Part shown: piece after piece, positions 31,621 through 42,388 of the stretch
Position numbering within the stretch: position 1 is the stretch's first letter
Layout of the letters: every line of letters begins with the position of its first letter
Assembly: GCA_032622095.1 (NCBI GenBank)
Contig: CP136065.1
Location: 39,497,503 to 39,561,502, forward strand
Direction: 5' to 3'
DNA length: 64,000 nt
Source of the DNA: Siphonodentalium dalli
Lineage: Eukaryota > Mollusca > Scaphopoda > Gadilida > Siphonodentaliidae
Notes under the pieces: model-generated
What the model saw: the letters and a program-made list of their open reading frames with translations, nothing else
Told to the model about the DNA's origin: nothing
Database searches by the model: none
Program-made: the position numbers and the translations under genes

Positions 31621-34600
31621 AGAGGTGTGACTGTCCCAATGGGACTACGGATACCCCCCTGTTTTTAAAATACTAAGATGTTTCACATGTCAGTAAACAT
31701 TTAGTTAAAATAATAAAATAACAGTTCCCATTGCAGGTGTACAACCATAACCCTAATCTTAAACCTATTGACCGAAAAATGTAGGAATAAAAGCTTGGAC
31801 AAAATTATGTATGTTGCAAAAAAAATTCTAAGTTGTAAAAGGGGAATAACTCCACCAAAAAATGTCGGACAGACGTCATAATCGCAGGTGCACAGGTTCC
31901 CATGGTACTAAATATCAGTGCCAAGATTAAAAAACATTGACCGAAAAATGTAGGAATAAAAGCTCGGACAAAATTATGAATGTTGCAAAAAAAGTTTCTA
32001 AATAAAATGAAAGTGTCAATGACACTGTAGCTCAACTTGGAAAGGGAATAATTTAATGTATTACAGTCAATGGAGCCATTAGGAATGTGGAAAGTTGAAT
32101 ATCTAATACATGTTTATAGACATGAAGAGAAAAGTAAAATCCAAGATGGCTGCTGGCGGCCTTGTTTTCGGCCGAATGACCCCAAAATGAGTCATTCCCA
32201 TCTACATGTCATCGTTAACATCCATGACAAATTTTATGACGATCAGACTAAAGGTACGACCTGTAGCCCATGCTAAAGAATTTAGTCATACAAAGAGTAA
32301 AATCCAAGATGGCTGCTGGCGGCCATGTTTTTTGGCCGAATGACCCCAAAATTACTCGTTCCCATCTACATGTCAATATTATCATCCAAGACAAATTTCA
32401 TGATGATCAGAAGAACAGTACGACCTGTGGCCCGTGCTAATGGATTAAATTTTTAAATCCAAGATGGCCGCTGGCGGCCATGTTTTTTGTCCGAATGACC
32501 CCAAAATGACTTGTTCCCATCTACATTCCAATTTCAACAACCATGACAAATTTTATGATGATCAGACTAAAGGAACGACCTGTAGCCCATGCTAAAGGAT
32601 TTAGTCATACAATGAGTAAAATCCAAGATGGCTGCTGGCGGCCATGTTTTTCGGCCGAATGACCTCAAAATGACTCGTTCCCATCTACATGTCATTATTA
32701 ACATTCATGACAAATTTCATGATGATAAGACTAAAGGTACAACCTGTAGCCCGTGCTAAAGGATTTAGTCATACAAAGAATAAAATCCAAGATGGCTGCT
32801 GGCGACCAGGTTTTTTGGCCGAATGACCCCAAAATTACTCGTTCCCATCTACATGTCATTGTTAACATCCATGACACATTTTATGATGATCAGACTAAAG
32901 GTACAACCTGCAGCCCGTGCTAAAGAATTTAGTCATACAAAGAGTAAAATCCAAGATGGCTGCTGGCGGTCATGTTTCTTGGCCGAATGACCCCAAAATT
33001 ACTCGTTCCCATCTACATGTCAATATTATCATCCATGACAAATTTCATGATGATCAGAACAGTACAACCAGTGGCCCGTGCTAATGGATTCAATTTTTTT
33101 ATCCAATATGGCCGCTGGTGGCCATGTTTTTTGTCAGAATGACCCCAAAATAACTCGTTCCCATCTACATTCCAATTTCAACAACCATGACAAATTTTAT
33201 GATGATCAGACTAAAGGTACGACCTGTAGCCCATGCTAAAGGATTTAGTCATACAATGAGTAAAATCCAAGATGGCTGCTGGCGGCCATGTTTTTCGGCC
33301 GAAGGACCTCAAAATGACTCGTTCCCATCTACATGTCATTATTAACATTCATGACAAATTTCATGATGATAAGACTAAAGGTACAACCTGTAGCCCGTGC
33401 TAAAGGATTTAGTCATACAAAGAGTAAAATCCAAGATGGCTGCTGGCGACCAGGTTTTTTGGCCGAATGACCCCAAAATTACTCGTTCCCATCTACATGT
33501 CATTGTTAACATCCATGACACATTTTATGATGATCAGACTAAAGGTACGACCTGCAGCCCGTGCTAAAGAATTTAGTCATACAAAGAGTAAAATCCAAGA
33601 TGGCTGCTGGCGGCCATGTTTTTTGGCCGAATGACCCCAAAATTACACGTTCCCATCTACATGTCAATATTATCATCCATGACAAATTTCATGATGATCA
33701 GAAGAACAGTACAACCAGTGGCCCGTGCTAATGGATTCAATTTTTTAATCCAATATGGCCGCTGGCGGCCATGTTTTTTGTCCGAATGACCCCAAAATGA
33801 CTCGTTCCCATCTACATTCCAATTTCAACAACCATGACAAATTTTATGATGATCAGACTAAAGGTACGACCTGTAGCCCGTGCTAAAGGATTTAGTGATA
33901 CAAAGAGTAAAATCCAAGTTGGCTGCTGGCGGCCATGTTTTTTGGCCGAATGACCCCAAAATGACTAGTTCCCATCTACATGTCATTGTTAACATCCATG
34001 ACACATTTTATGATGATCAGACTAAAGGTACGACCTGCAGCCCGTGCTAAAGAATTTAGTCATACAAAGAGTAAAATCCAAGATGGCTGCTGGCGGTCAT
34101 GTTTTTTGGCCAAATGACCCCAAAATTACTCGTTCCCATCTACATGTCAATATTATCATCCATGACAAATTTCATGATCATCAGACAAACAGTACGACCT
34201 GTGGCCCGTGCTAATGGATTAAATTTTTAAATCCAAGATGGCCGCTGGTGGCCATGTTTTTTGTCAGAATGACCCCAAAATAACTCGTTCCCATCTACAT
34301 TCCAATTTCAACAACCATGACAAATTTTATGATGATCAGACTAAAGGTACGACCTGTAGCCCATGCTAAAGGATTTAGTCATACAAAGAGTAAAATCCAA
34401 GATGGCTGCTGGCGGCCATGTTTTTCGGCCGAATGACCTCAAAATGACTCGTTCCCATCTACATGTCATTATTAACATTCATGACACATTTCATGATGAT
34501 CAGACTAAAGGTACAACCTGTAGCCCGTGCTAAAGAATTTAGTCATACAAAGAGTAAAATCCAAGATGGCTGCTGGCGTCCAGGTTTTTTGGCCGAATGA

Positions 34601-35315
34601 CCCGAAAATTACTCGTTCCCATCTACATGTCATTGTTAACATCCATGACACATTTTATGATGATCAGACTAAAGGTACGACCTGTAGCCCGTGCTAATGG
34701 ATTGAATTTTGAAATCCAATATGGCCACTGGCGGCCATGTTTTTTTTTCGAATGACCCCAAAATTAATTATTCTGGTCTAAATGTTGATGTCAACAGGCA
34801 CAGCTATGACAAATTTCATAATGATCCGACGAAAGGTACGACCTGTAGCCTGCATTGTTGACGCCTTACGTACACACGCACACACGGACGACGGACGACA
34901 AAGCCATAGCAATAGCTCAAACTTTACAAAGTAAAGTTGAGCTAAAAAGGGGGATAACTCCACCAAAAAATGTCGGACAGACGTCATAATCGCAAGTGCA
35001 CAAGTTCCCATGGTACTAAATATCTGTGCCACGTTTTAAAAAAATTGACTGAAAAATGTAGGAATAAAAGCTCGGACAAAAGTATACATGTTGTGAAAAT
35101 TTTCTAAGTCGAAAAAGGGGGGATAACTCCACTAAAAAAAAGTCCAACAGACGTCATAATCGCAGGTGCACAGGTTCCCATGGTGGTTGATGTCTGTGCC
35201 AAGTTTCACGGAAATTGATCAAAAAACGACTGAGAAAAACTCCGGACAAATTTGTGTCCACGGACGGACGACGCCGACGGACGGTCGCCGACGGACGTAC
35301 GGACGGACATACCAA
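31621..35315 (+). mobile_element. Family-A pearl/Helentron-like element, interrupted by a family-B element
   Basis: Starts TAGAGGTGTGACTGTCCCAA. Tandem units of about 150 bp (GACCGAAAAATGTAGGAATA, CTCCACCAAAAAATGTCGGA, GCAGGTGCACAGGTTCCCAT) run to about 32006, stop at TTTCTAAA, and resume at about 34945 with GGGGGATAACTCCACC. They end at an ACGG-type microsatellite (35258-35310: GGACGGACGACGCCGACGGA). The 2938-bp interruption is the family-B element at 32007-34944. Units plus ACGG tail match the pearl layout. Confidence 0.75.
32007..34944 (+). mobile_element. Family-B pearl/Helentron-like element, about 17 tandem units
   Basis: The 5' end is ATGAAAGTGTCAATGACACT followed by GTAGCTCAACTTGG. 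About 17 units of roughly 163 bp follow, each with CCAAGATGGCTGCTGGCGGC, a 'ggccgaatgaccccaaaat' block, TCGTTCCCATCTACATGTCA and ATGATGATCAGACTAAAGGT. The tail is an ACAC/GACGGACG microsatellite (34870-34900) and a terminal hairpin TAGCTCAAACTTTAC/GTAAAGTTGAGCTA. The 3' hairpin and lack of target duplication fit Helentron-derived non-autonomous elements (HINEs). Units alternate between subtypes, suggesting higher-order amplification. Confidence 0.8.
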
Positions 35316-35319
35316 CAAA

Positions 35320-35780
35320 TGGGTAGATATGTGGCTTCGACCTATGTGGCTAGAAATGGTAATGTGGCTTTAGTTTTTATGTGGCTTCTCAAGTAGCCAT
35401 AAAATTTTAAGTGGCTATCAAGTAGTAGATAGTGATAAAACTCCAGATTATGGATTCATAAAATGTTGGAATTATAGCAGAAGAAGCTGATTAAAACTCA
35501 AAAACTTGCTCACAGCAACTGGGACAGTGGAATAGGAGAAACTGACAGGTCCGTGATTGGGTGGCTAGCCACATAAATGTCTTGTCAGTGTCCGAAATCT
35601 CCTATTGACGGGTCATGGATGTCTAAATCGATGGACTTTTTTTTTCCAAATTTTGAGTGACTACAAAATTAAATAAGCTGATTAGGCCAAATAGATCATT
35701 TTAGAACGTCCATCTGAAAGCTGTTACGTGGCTAGCCACGCAACGGAAGTTATGCACATAAATATCCATTTTACACAATC
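35320..35780. repeat. TGGCTAGCCACATAA-rich segment
   Basis: Repeated GTGGCTA/TAGCCAC motifs in both orientations (35330-35400, 35560-35580, 35730-35750). The second 1180-bp transposon inserted at a CTTAGC within such text (CTTAGCCACATAAG resumes at 36966). Confidence 0.5.
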
Positions 35781-35785
35781 TTAGC

Positions 35786-36965
35786 CAGTCCTTCGATTTT
35801 GAGGCGCGCAATTGCGCTTGCGCGCCTTGGCGCGCGCGGATTTAAAAACCTGCGAGTTATTAAATGCGCACGCCGAAAATTTCAAATGCGCACCTCAGAA
35901 TTTGCAACCAGTGAACGAGATTTTAACAAACAACACACCACTGGTCAAACGCCGATAAGACTATCCACCATGTATCTTTCTCAGCAGTGATGACGCTGAT
36001 TACGAACCTGGTAACTACTAGTAGTAACATACATTGTGATCGCATTATTACTCGATGAATGAAAACAAACGGCCACCTTCTTGACAATGCGTCATTCAAT
36101 CTGGGCACCTAATGATATTGACCAATGGGACAGTCGGAACACTGAAGAGGAATCAAGCGTCATCATTAAAAATAGGCAGCTAATAATATCGACCAATGAG
36201 GACTCGTGTTGCGTCACGTAATCGCCACAGTTAATACTATCGGCCAACGAATGAGCAGTATCACGAAATCGGAAACTTATTTATAATAACACGTGATCAG
36301 CAGATTCTCCCAGATTAAAAATAGAATTGGAAAATCCTCAGAATTCTGCATGCAAACAACTCATTCAGGCGACTTTGTTTCAAATTATTATCTGCGCATT
36401 TTTAAATCTAGTTTTTGCAAGGGACATGCAGTTTTTTTTGTGTGGAAAATTAATAAACGAAGCGGTCCCTAATAATCTCGTACAGGGGGGATTTTTAGCT
36501 GAAAATAAATAATCGTACCCGTACGCTTATTTGGATCCGAGACTGGTGACGAAACCACGATACTATCAAAGCGAAAGAGGGTTGACTCGTCGGATTCCGG
36601 TGAAACTGATTGCGGTAACGATTAGGATTCCACTTCCGAGTTTGAAACTTTAAGCGAGTCTGATGGGCATGCGCTCTCAGACGCGGAAGTCGACTAATTA
36701 CCGTGATCAGATTCATCGGGATTGCCGGATTGTTGATGCTATTATCATGTGGACTATTGTACAATATAAACATATGTTTTTTATTTCTGTTTCTGTTGCC
36801 ACACTTAGAATAATACGTGTGTATCATTATACTTGTGTTTGTCTTTATTCAGTAATCATTTCATCGATGTTAATTTGAATTGTGCTCCCTCAAAAAGGCG
36901 CGCGCAAATCCCAAAAGCTCCGAGCGATATACCGCGCACCTACGTTTTCCAAATTCGAAGGACTG
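35786..36965. mobile_element. 1180-bp DNA transposon with 6-bp target duplication, copy 2
   Basis: Same ends and length as 30164-31343. Flanked by CTTAGC at 35780-35785 and 36966-36971. Two independent 6-bp duplications in the two copies fix the element limits and the duplication length firmly. Confidence 0.9.
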
Positions 36966-36971
36966 CTTAGC

Positions 36972-37452
36972 CACATAAGTAGTCATTAGTAAACACAGAC
37001 GAGCTGACTCCAGTATACCCCCCCTAACTTCGTTGCGGGGGGTATAAATATAGGCGAATGGGACCTACATTGGCGTGCAGAACCCAATCCCTATTTTACG
37101 CGTGGGCAGTCAGGTCCATATGCTGGCCGGGCTGCTAGTCATTCATCATGAGTCGCGCAAATTCCTGGAACAAATCACTATGTGCCCGTCTCTTATTGCT
37201 GCACTTTCCATCGTGGTGCATTTTGTAATGGTAATTTATACAGTGCGCTAAGCAGATCACCTTAAACCACTGTATATGGTAATTTAGCCAGTTGGGAACA
37301 ACGTATACAGTCGCCTTAAAGCACCGTATATGTTGCTCTAGCTACATACTTTTTTTTAAATCAAATGAAATTATTATTTACTAAAATTTTGAAGCAGTCC
37401 AAATTCATATGCTCCCATGTAACAATGAGGTTAATTTTTACTTAATTTCCAC
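36972..37452. other. No supported gene
   Basis: A CCCCCC-TAACTTCGTTGCGGGGGG inverted stretch is at 37018-37042. A duplicated GTATATGGTAATTTA/ACCGTATATGTTG motif lies near 37265-37335. Confidence 0.35.
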
Positions 37453-37596
37453 AGCTTCTGTTGTTGGACGAGGCTACCGAGCACTACGGTATTGGATGAC
37501 ACTAGTGGTCATATAGAATGTGCTTCCTGACAGGATACAGCACAGCAGATAGCTAGTCTGAAACAAGAGTTGGCTGAATTGAAGGAGGGATGCAGG
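37453..37596 (+). CDS. Possible coiled-coil exon (gene A)
   Basis: Acceptor TTAATTTCCACAG at 37440-37452 and donor TGCAG-GTGAG at 37596/37597. The end of the segment reads IASLKQELAELKEGCR in one frame, a good heptad-like coiled coil. The same frame has stops nearer the acceptor, so the exon may start later or be decayed. A second coiled-coil exon at 40029-40274 is on the same strand. Confidence 0.33.
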
Positions 37597-37599
37597 TGA

Positions 37600-38676
37600 G
37601 ATTAATAGCTTGAAATTAAGTTACCCCACCCCTCACACATAATGCAACTGGGAGTTTTAACACGACCTGTCTAGTTACCTCACCTCTCTTGAAATTTGTG
37701 CAATTAGAAAGTAGTAAATTCACCAGATGATCCTGATGGAAAATATCAGGAAAGATCAGCACTATCAAAAGCCAATACCAAGCAAAGTTCACTAATTGTG
37801 GCATGAACCAGTTTCCCTAATCTGCTAATCACCACCCTTATGGATAATTTCATGAGAAATGGGGTTTTTATTGGCAATTTTTGGACTGGAACATTTAATT
37901 ATTTGAATTCACTAACAGCAGGTTGCATTTAAATTCAGGTTAATATTGTTTCAGACTGAACAACAATAAAGATGCAACTGCTATGATGCACCGGTAGTTG
38001 ACACGTAGGATGTGGAGGATGAAGGCCATGAAGCACAAGTTAGTCCTAACAAAATAATAACTTTGTTTCTGGTAACATGCCCACCCGTTCGCCAGACCGC
38101 CCACCCTAAACTTGCAAAAAACAAAATTTTACTAGATAATTTCCAAAGCTTTCTAAAGAGGCACACCAGTCGTGACCGGAGTCCCCCCAGAAGTTTGCTT
38201 TTATGCAAAACTTTGTAAAGGACCCCAATATATACAAGACTGGAAAGTGCACATGCCGCGCCCATGCAAAACACTGACCAGCCGAGAGGGTGACTTTGAT
38301 GACAGATTGTCCCTATTAAAATTGTGATAACTGATTATAATGGATATACATGTATATTCTGATGAGTATAATAGGAGATGGCCCCATAAATGGCTGGATT
38401 TAGTGTATAGTCCCCCTTTAAACTACCAAACACAACATAATTTCCCCCAATTGATTGGTTTTAAAAATGTGTTTTCAGGTTATATGTCAATGATTACAGA
38501 TGTGTCAGGGGATCCCTAAAGATTAAAAAAAACTATCATTACAAAGACGATGAACTCTTGCTGCTCTACATCAAGAATGGCTCTGGAAGCATTGGAACAG
38601 AGTGAAAAGAAGAAAGTTTCATGGAAAGAAAGAGGCTAGTTTAAGTTGAATAATAATATTATAATGCCCCATGATC
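37600..38676. other. Intron-like sequence, no firm exon
   Basis: Lies between possible exons of gene A. A short coding-like stretch (YHYKDDELLLLYIKNGSGS) around 38530-38600 might be an exon, but no clean splice sites were found. Confidence 0.3.
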
Positions 38677-38854
38677 TTAACCCTTTCAGTGCCAAGTCCG
38701 ATTTTTGTATCAACCCATATTTCCTTGATCATTTTTCAAATTTATTGATTATAATAATGTGATACATTGATGGAAAGAGCAATCAATAAATTTTAAAAAT
38801 GATCAAGGAAATATGGGTTGATACAAAAATCGGACTGGGCACTGAAAGGGTTAA
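38677..38854. mobile_element. TTAA-flanked MITE, short sister of the 15.4-kb copy
   Basis: TTAA at 38677-38680 and 38851-38854. Ends CCCTTTCAGTGCCAAGTCCG and its inverse CGGACTGGGCACTGAAAGGG. It is a hairpin with arms of about 75 bp, and the centre has lost about 35 bp relative to 15378-15583. Confidence 0.88.
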
Positions 38855-39529
38855 TGTATATAATTGAAGCAATTACATGTAAGTATGTTGAAGGTATGTA
38901 TATTGTGTTATTGAGATTCAAATACATGTATCTACCACTGGTAGCTATTTGAATCTCATGAATAATTCAAGCACACACTATATGTAGATATTTTTTATCA
39001 TCCTATAATTATTATTGATTATTGCGATCGATAACATTTTATACTCATCTGAACACTGATCTGAATGCATCAAAAATTAACATTTGGTCAGAATTATCCT
39101 CAAATATCATTTAATGTTGTTTAATTTGAAGCCAACCTGTCAAGTATGGTTTTAAGCTAATGCTTTAACCCTTCCATGACTGGAGCTTCCTGAAAATTTA
39201 GCATAGATAGAATCAAATACTACATAGCTAGATCTAGCAGCTAGATGTATCTACATGTACGTAGGGATTGAAGGTTACACTACACTAAATTTGGGTGGCA
39301 TTTTGAATCATAGGGCAGTAAATTTTGAAATTGTCAATCCAGCTAATCTAGGTTATAGTTAACAAGAGCAATGCCAATCGTAACTCTGGGTAAAATAATG
39401 CAAAAACTTTGAATTATCACAATATCTTGCCATATTTTAAAGTCCACCAATGGCCATAACTCCTGTCATACTCAAGGAACAAAATGGTCAGGGGCATAAT
39501 AACACTGAACCCTATGGAAATGACTTGGC
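38855..39529. other. No supported gene
   Basis: A CAAATACATGTATCTACCAC inverted motif lies near 38920-38955. Otherwise intron-like. Confidence 0.35.
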
Positions 39530-39559
39530 TTAACCCTTTACCCAACAGAAGGGCCCTGT

Positions 39560-39628
39560 GCCAATGCATTCTCTTATATATGCGAGTCGACCATAGGTCG
39601 CCTCGCATATATAAGAGAATGCATTGGC
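39560..39628. repeat. Hairpin module, forward
   Basis: Perfect 27-base arms (GCCAATGCATTCTC... to ...GAGAATGCATTGGC) around TCGACCATAGGTCGC. Confidence 0.9.
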
Positions 39629-39706
39629 TTAACACATTAAAAATTATAAATTTTTAAAGAATGTAAGAAAAAATGGTAAAAAGTGTTAAAAAAAGAATTT
39701 TTTTAG

Positions 39707-39775
39707 GCAAATGCATTCTCTTATATATGCGAGGCGACCTATGGTCGACTCGCATATATAAGAGAATGCATTGGC
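39707..39775. repeat. Hairpin module, inverse
   Basis: Reverse-complement orientation of the 39560 module (centre GCGACCTATGGTCGA), with one mismatch at the outer left end (GCAAATGC). Confidence 0.9.
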
Positions 39776-40028
39776 ACAGGGCATAACTGTAACTATCACA
39801 ATGTGGTCAAGGAGCCGGTTCCAATGATATCCATATTTGTATGGTTCTATTGAGACAGACCGAAGATATTTTAGGCTGTTGAAGCTTTATTTGGCCGGTT
39901 TTGGCCGGTTTGTTGGGTAAAGGGTTAATTTGCTGTGAGTAATAATTCATATTCCAATGTACGAACCTAGTCTTAATTTCTGAGCAATATGATGCTGCTA
40001 CATGTTTATGAGCAATGAGCAATTACAG

Positions 40029-40274
40029 AAGCAGGAAAGTCAAATACTACCATCTCGGTACCAACTGCTACCAACACTGTATGGCATGCTCCAAATAGTG
40101 CTAGTGAACACTTGGCAGAATCCTTTACATTTGCAACTTTCACAGACAACAACAGCAGATTAGCGATCATGACAAAGGAAAGAGATGATGCTCTTTCCAG
40201 AGTGAAGGAACTCGAGGTCACTGTGAGGGAGCTGGAGTACAAACTCTTCACTCTACCATGCCAACCATTGCCAG
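40029..40274 (+). CDS. Coiled-coil exon (gene A), unidentified host-like gene
   Basis: Acceptor GAGCAATTACAG ends at 40028 and donor CCAG-GTAACT lies at 40274/40275. One frame is open throughout (246 bp). It reads AGKSNTTISVPTATNT, then a helical part with LAIMTKERDDALSRVKELEV and TVRELEYKL, a convincing coiled coil. The phases (two bases in, one base out) are compatible with neighbouring exons. A following acceptor at 40740 leads into text ending DPSGSLRNEQIGMTM before GTATGT at 40849. Coiled coil followed by such text recalls BEN-domain genes of molluscs, but the BEN domain itself is not seen. Product unknown. Confidence 0.5.
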
Positions 40275-40740
40275 GTAACTAAAATATGGCTGTATATATA
40301 TATATATATATATCTAGGGGAAACTAAGTTAAGCTGGTATAAGTATGGTCATGAAATAAAACAAAAATACTTATTAATCTTAGTCAAAATTAGTCCATAT
40401 CTTGGATCAGACCCATAATGTAACTTGACAGGTCTACGTTTTGGGCTGAGAACTTCAGATGACAAATTTGGTTCCCAATTTTGCGATAAAATGACCCAAA
40501 ACTAAATTAGCATCTGGGGAAACTCAAAACCTGGACATTTCTAATAACTCACTAAAAATTATCAGACTGGACACAAATTGAAACTTCACCGTATTTTGGA
40601 GTCAACAACTCACATGCCAAATTAACTAAAATAAAATTAAAATGAAGAATTTATCTCAATGTATTGTAGTTTAATAGTCTTGTACTAATCTCAATGTATT
40701 GCAGTTAACATTGTGCTACATTTATATTTTTTAATTGTAG

Positions 40741-40848
40741 CTGTTTCTGGATCAGTTACTCCCAGGAAAATAAGGATACTGCAAAAACATTGTTGAAATA
40801 TTAGATCCCAGTGGCAGCCTCAGGAATGAACAAATTGGCATGACAATG
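40741..40848 (+). CDS. Possible next exon of gene A, frame broken
   Basis: Acceptor TTTTTTAATTGTAG at 40740 and donor ATG-GTATGT at 40848/40849. The first third reads AVSGSVTPRKIR in the frame set by the preceding exon. The last part reads NIVEILDPSGSLRNEQIGM in another frame. A one-base shift near 40775-40785 would join them, so this exon may be decayed or may hold a sequencing error. Confidence 0.35.
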
Positions 40849-40989
40849 GTATGTACCACAATTTCTTCATGGCTTCTTGGATTAACAATCAGTTGATATT
40901 GAGATGCAAAATTATTGGATAAACCATTTCCTTGCAAATATCGTCTATTCACGAAAAACGGAAGTGCCGCCATTGTTGTTGTAGTAATT

Positions 40990-41529
40990 TTCGTATTCCC
41001 TCGTCATTGTTCAGCAAACCTCGCCGATTTCTCGAAAGCGGAAACCAGAAAACATGCGATACTTGGGCCGGAATACATGTATGTATTAACTAGCAAATCG
41101 AAAGTAACCGGATATTTTGCCGATTGCACATGGCGATTGAATATGGCGGAAACACTTCCGTGTGTGGATAGATCCTGCGTTTTAGCTATTAAACTTCACA
41201 AATGCGTTCATATGAATCAGAATAGAAACATCATCACAAGTTTCGACTTCACTTGTGGTGCACCCCTGTGTCCAGATGATCACCAACAAGCTGGCCGAAT
41301 TATCACACGTGAGGGAATTGGGTGGGATTCCCTGATAGAACTGCCATATTATGGTGCTGGTCTCGGTGCAGTGGACACGTGCCCCCATTGTGGGCAGCCA
41401 GGTGGAGAGACCAAAGTGTCTCTCAAAGAATACTACAGAACTGTTTTGCCATTGTGTTGTACCTGTTCTGAGGCAGGATTAACACATGTGGTCTCGAGAT
41501 CGTATGGAAAGAAAATTCCATTATTATAG
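40990..41529 (+). CDS. Cysteine-rich (zinc-ribbon-like) protein exon, family member 2
   Basis: Open frame of about 180-204 codons ending in TAG. The N-terminal part contains VLAIKLHKCVHMNQNRNIIT, matched by VLALKFFKCIHMAQGRNKMT in the minus-strand relative at 42.8 kb. The C-terminal part has LIELPYYGAGLGAVDTCPHC, GGETKVSLKEYYRTVLPLCC and then TC-SEAGLTHVVSRSYGKK. This gives a CPHC knuckle and a CCTC site about 27 residues apart, as in a zinc ribbon. It is the most complete of three relatives in this window. The N-terminus before about 40990 is doubtful. The family is not identified; it may be the C-terminal module of a transposon-linked or host gene. Confidence 0.6.
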   Translation, partial: FVFPRHCSANLADFSKAETRKHAILGPEYMYVLTSKSKVTGYFADCTWRLNMAETLPCVDRSCVLAIKLHKCVHMNQNRNIITSFDFTCGAPLCPDDHQQAGRIITREGIGWDSLIELPYYGAGLGAVDTCPHCGQPGGETKVSLKEYYRTVLPLCCTCSEAGLTHVVSRSYGKKIPLL

Positions 41530-41975
41530 TTTATCCACATCTCACCGCATCCACCCTGAAAATTATAAGCCTGACGTAACATGAGTCTGTATGTACCCAG
41601 TAGGAGTGTTATGTGCCTGGTAGAACTTACTTTTTTCCTAGTAGAACTATTTCTCATTAAATATTCATTAGTTCTACAGAAAGCCGGACCCGATGAATCA
41701 ACATCTTCTGTGTCGCAATGATCCGAATGCAACAGTCATAGGGTAATCAATGCACATATATTGTTCTTGGTGCTTACTTTGTTTTACAGGTGTGAATTCC
41801 ACCACCGCTTTGCATATTGATTATGTTATGTACGTCACATTGGCGTTAAATTCACCTTCTGAGTTGAAAATTTCGCAAAATTTCTTAGTATTCGAGTCGG
41901 TGGATAAACAAAATATCATAAGGCCAAAGTGAATAATAGGTGTGTTTCCACTCCCATCCATAAAAAAAACAGGGG

Positions 41976-42021
<46 letters not shown>

Positions 42022-42385
42022 GGCTTTTCACTTTATTTTTTCGCGGGGAAATTCAAATATCATATTTGTGCTATCTTTCTAATAATTATGTCATTTATGA
42101 ACTTATTGTGAAGGCTAACAATGTATGTACTGAATTTCAGTGCCTTGTATTTAATCTACATGTGCAAATTGTACATATGTTCATTAATATTCAATAAAAC
42201 AACTAGTTTCAATATTTACAACAGTGTAGAATAACTTTCCACATAATTTATTTAGTACACATGGGCGTTTTTGCTTAATATATTCATATGATATGATTTT
42301 AATAAAATATATGTCATTTTACATATGTAGAATCCCCAGCAATTGGAAGTTTTTAAATAAAACAAAATTGTTTCACGAAGAGATT
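41530..42385. other. Non-coding gap with a 44-G tract
   Basis: Separates two convergent cysteine-rich exons. It contains the longest homopolymer of the window (41977-42020) and AT-rich sequence after it. Confidence 0.5.
41977..42020. repeat. Poly-G tract (44 G)
   Basis: Uninterrupted G run preceded by AGGGGC. The apparent ORF through it is glycine-only and not a gene. Lengths of such runs are unreliable in assemblies. Confidence 0.9.
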
Positions 42386-42388
42386 CTT

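Larger units (their letters stand above)
39530..39928. mobile_element. TTAA-flanked MITE with two opposed hairpin modules
   Basis: TTAA at 39530-39533 and 39925-39928; ends CCCTTTACCCAACA and TGTTGGGTAAAGGG. Inside lie two hairpin modules, 39560-39628 and 39707-39775. Their centres (CGACCATAGGTCG and CGACCTATGGTCG) are reverse complements, so the pair is itself a palindrome with a loop of about 78 bp. A near-identical copy, truncated on the right, is at 62064-62395. It belongs to a different end family from the AGTGCCA MITEs but shares the TTAA target and CCCTTT ends. Confidence 0.88.

Noticed and set aside
32007..34944. Regularly spaced repeats suggesting a CRISPR-like array
   Set aside because: The units are about 163 bp, diverged along their whole length with no unique spacers, and the element has defined termini and a microsatellite. 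The DNA is eukaryotic.
41929..42111. ORF of 60 codons with a long glycine run
   Set aside because: It is simply the 44-G homopolymer read as glycine codons. No splice sites or homology.
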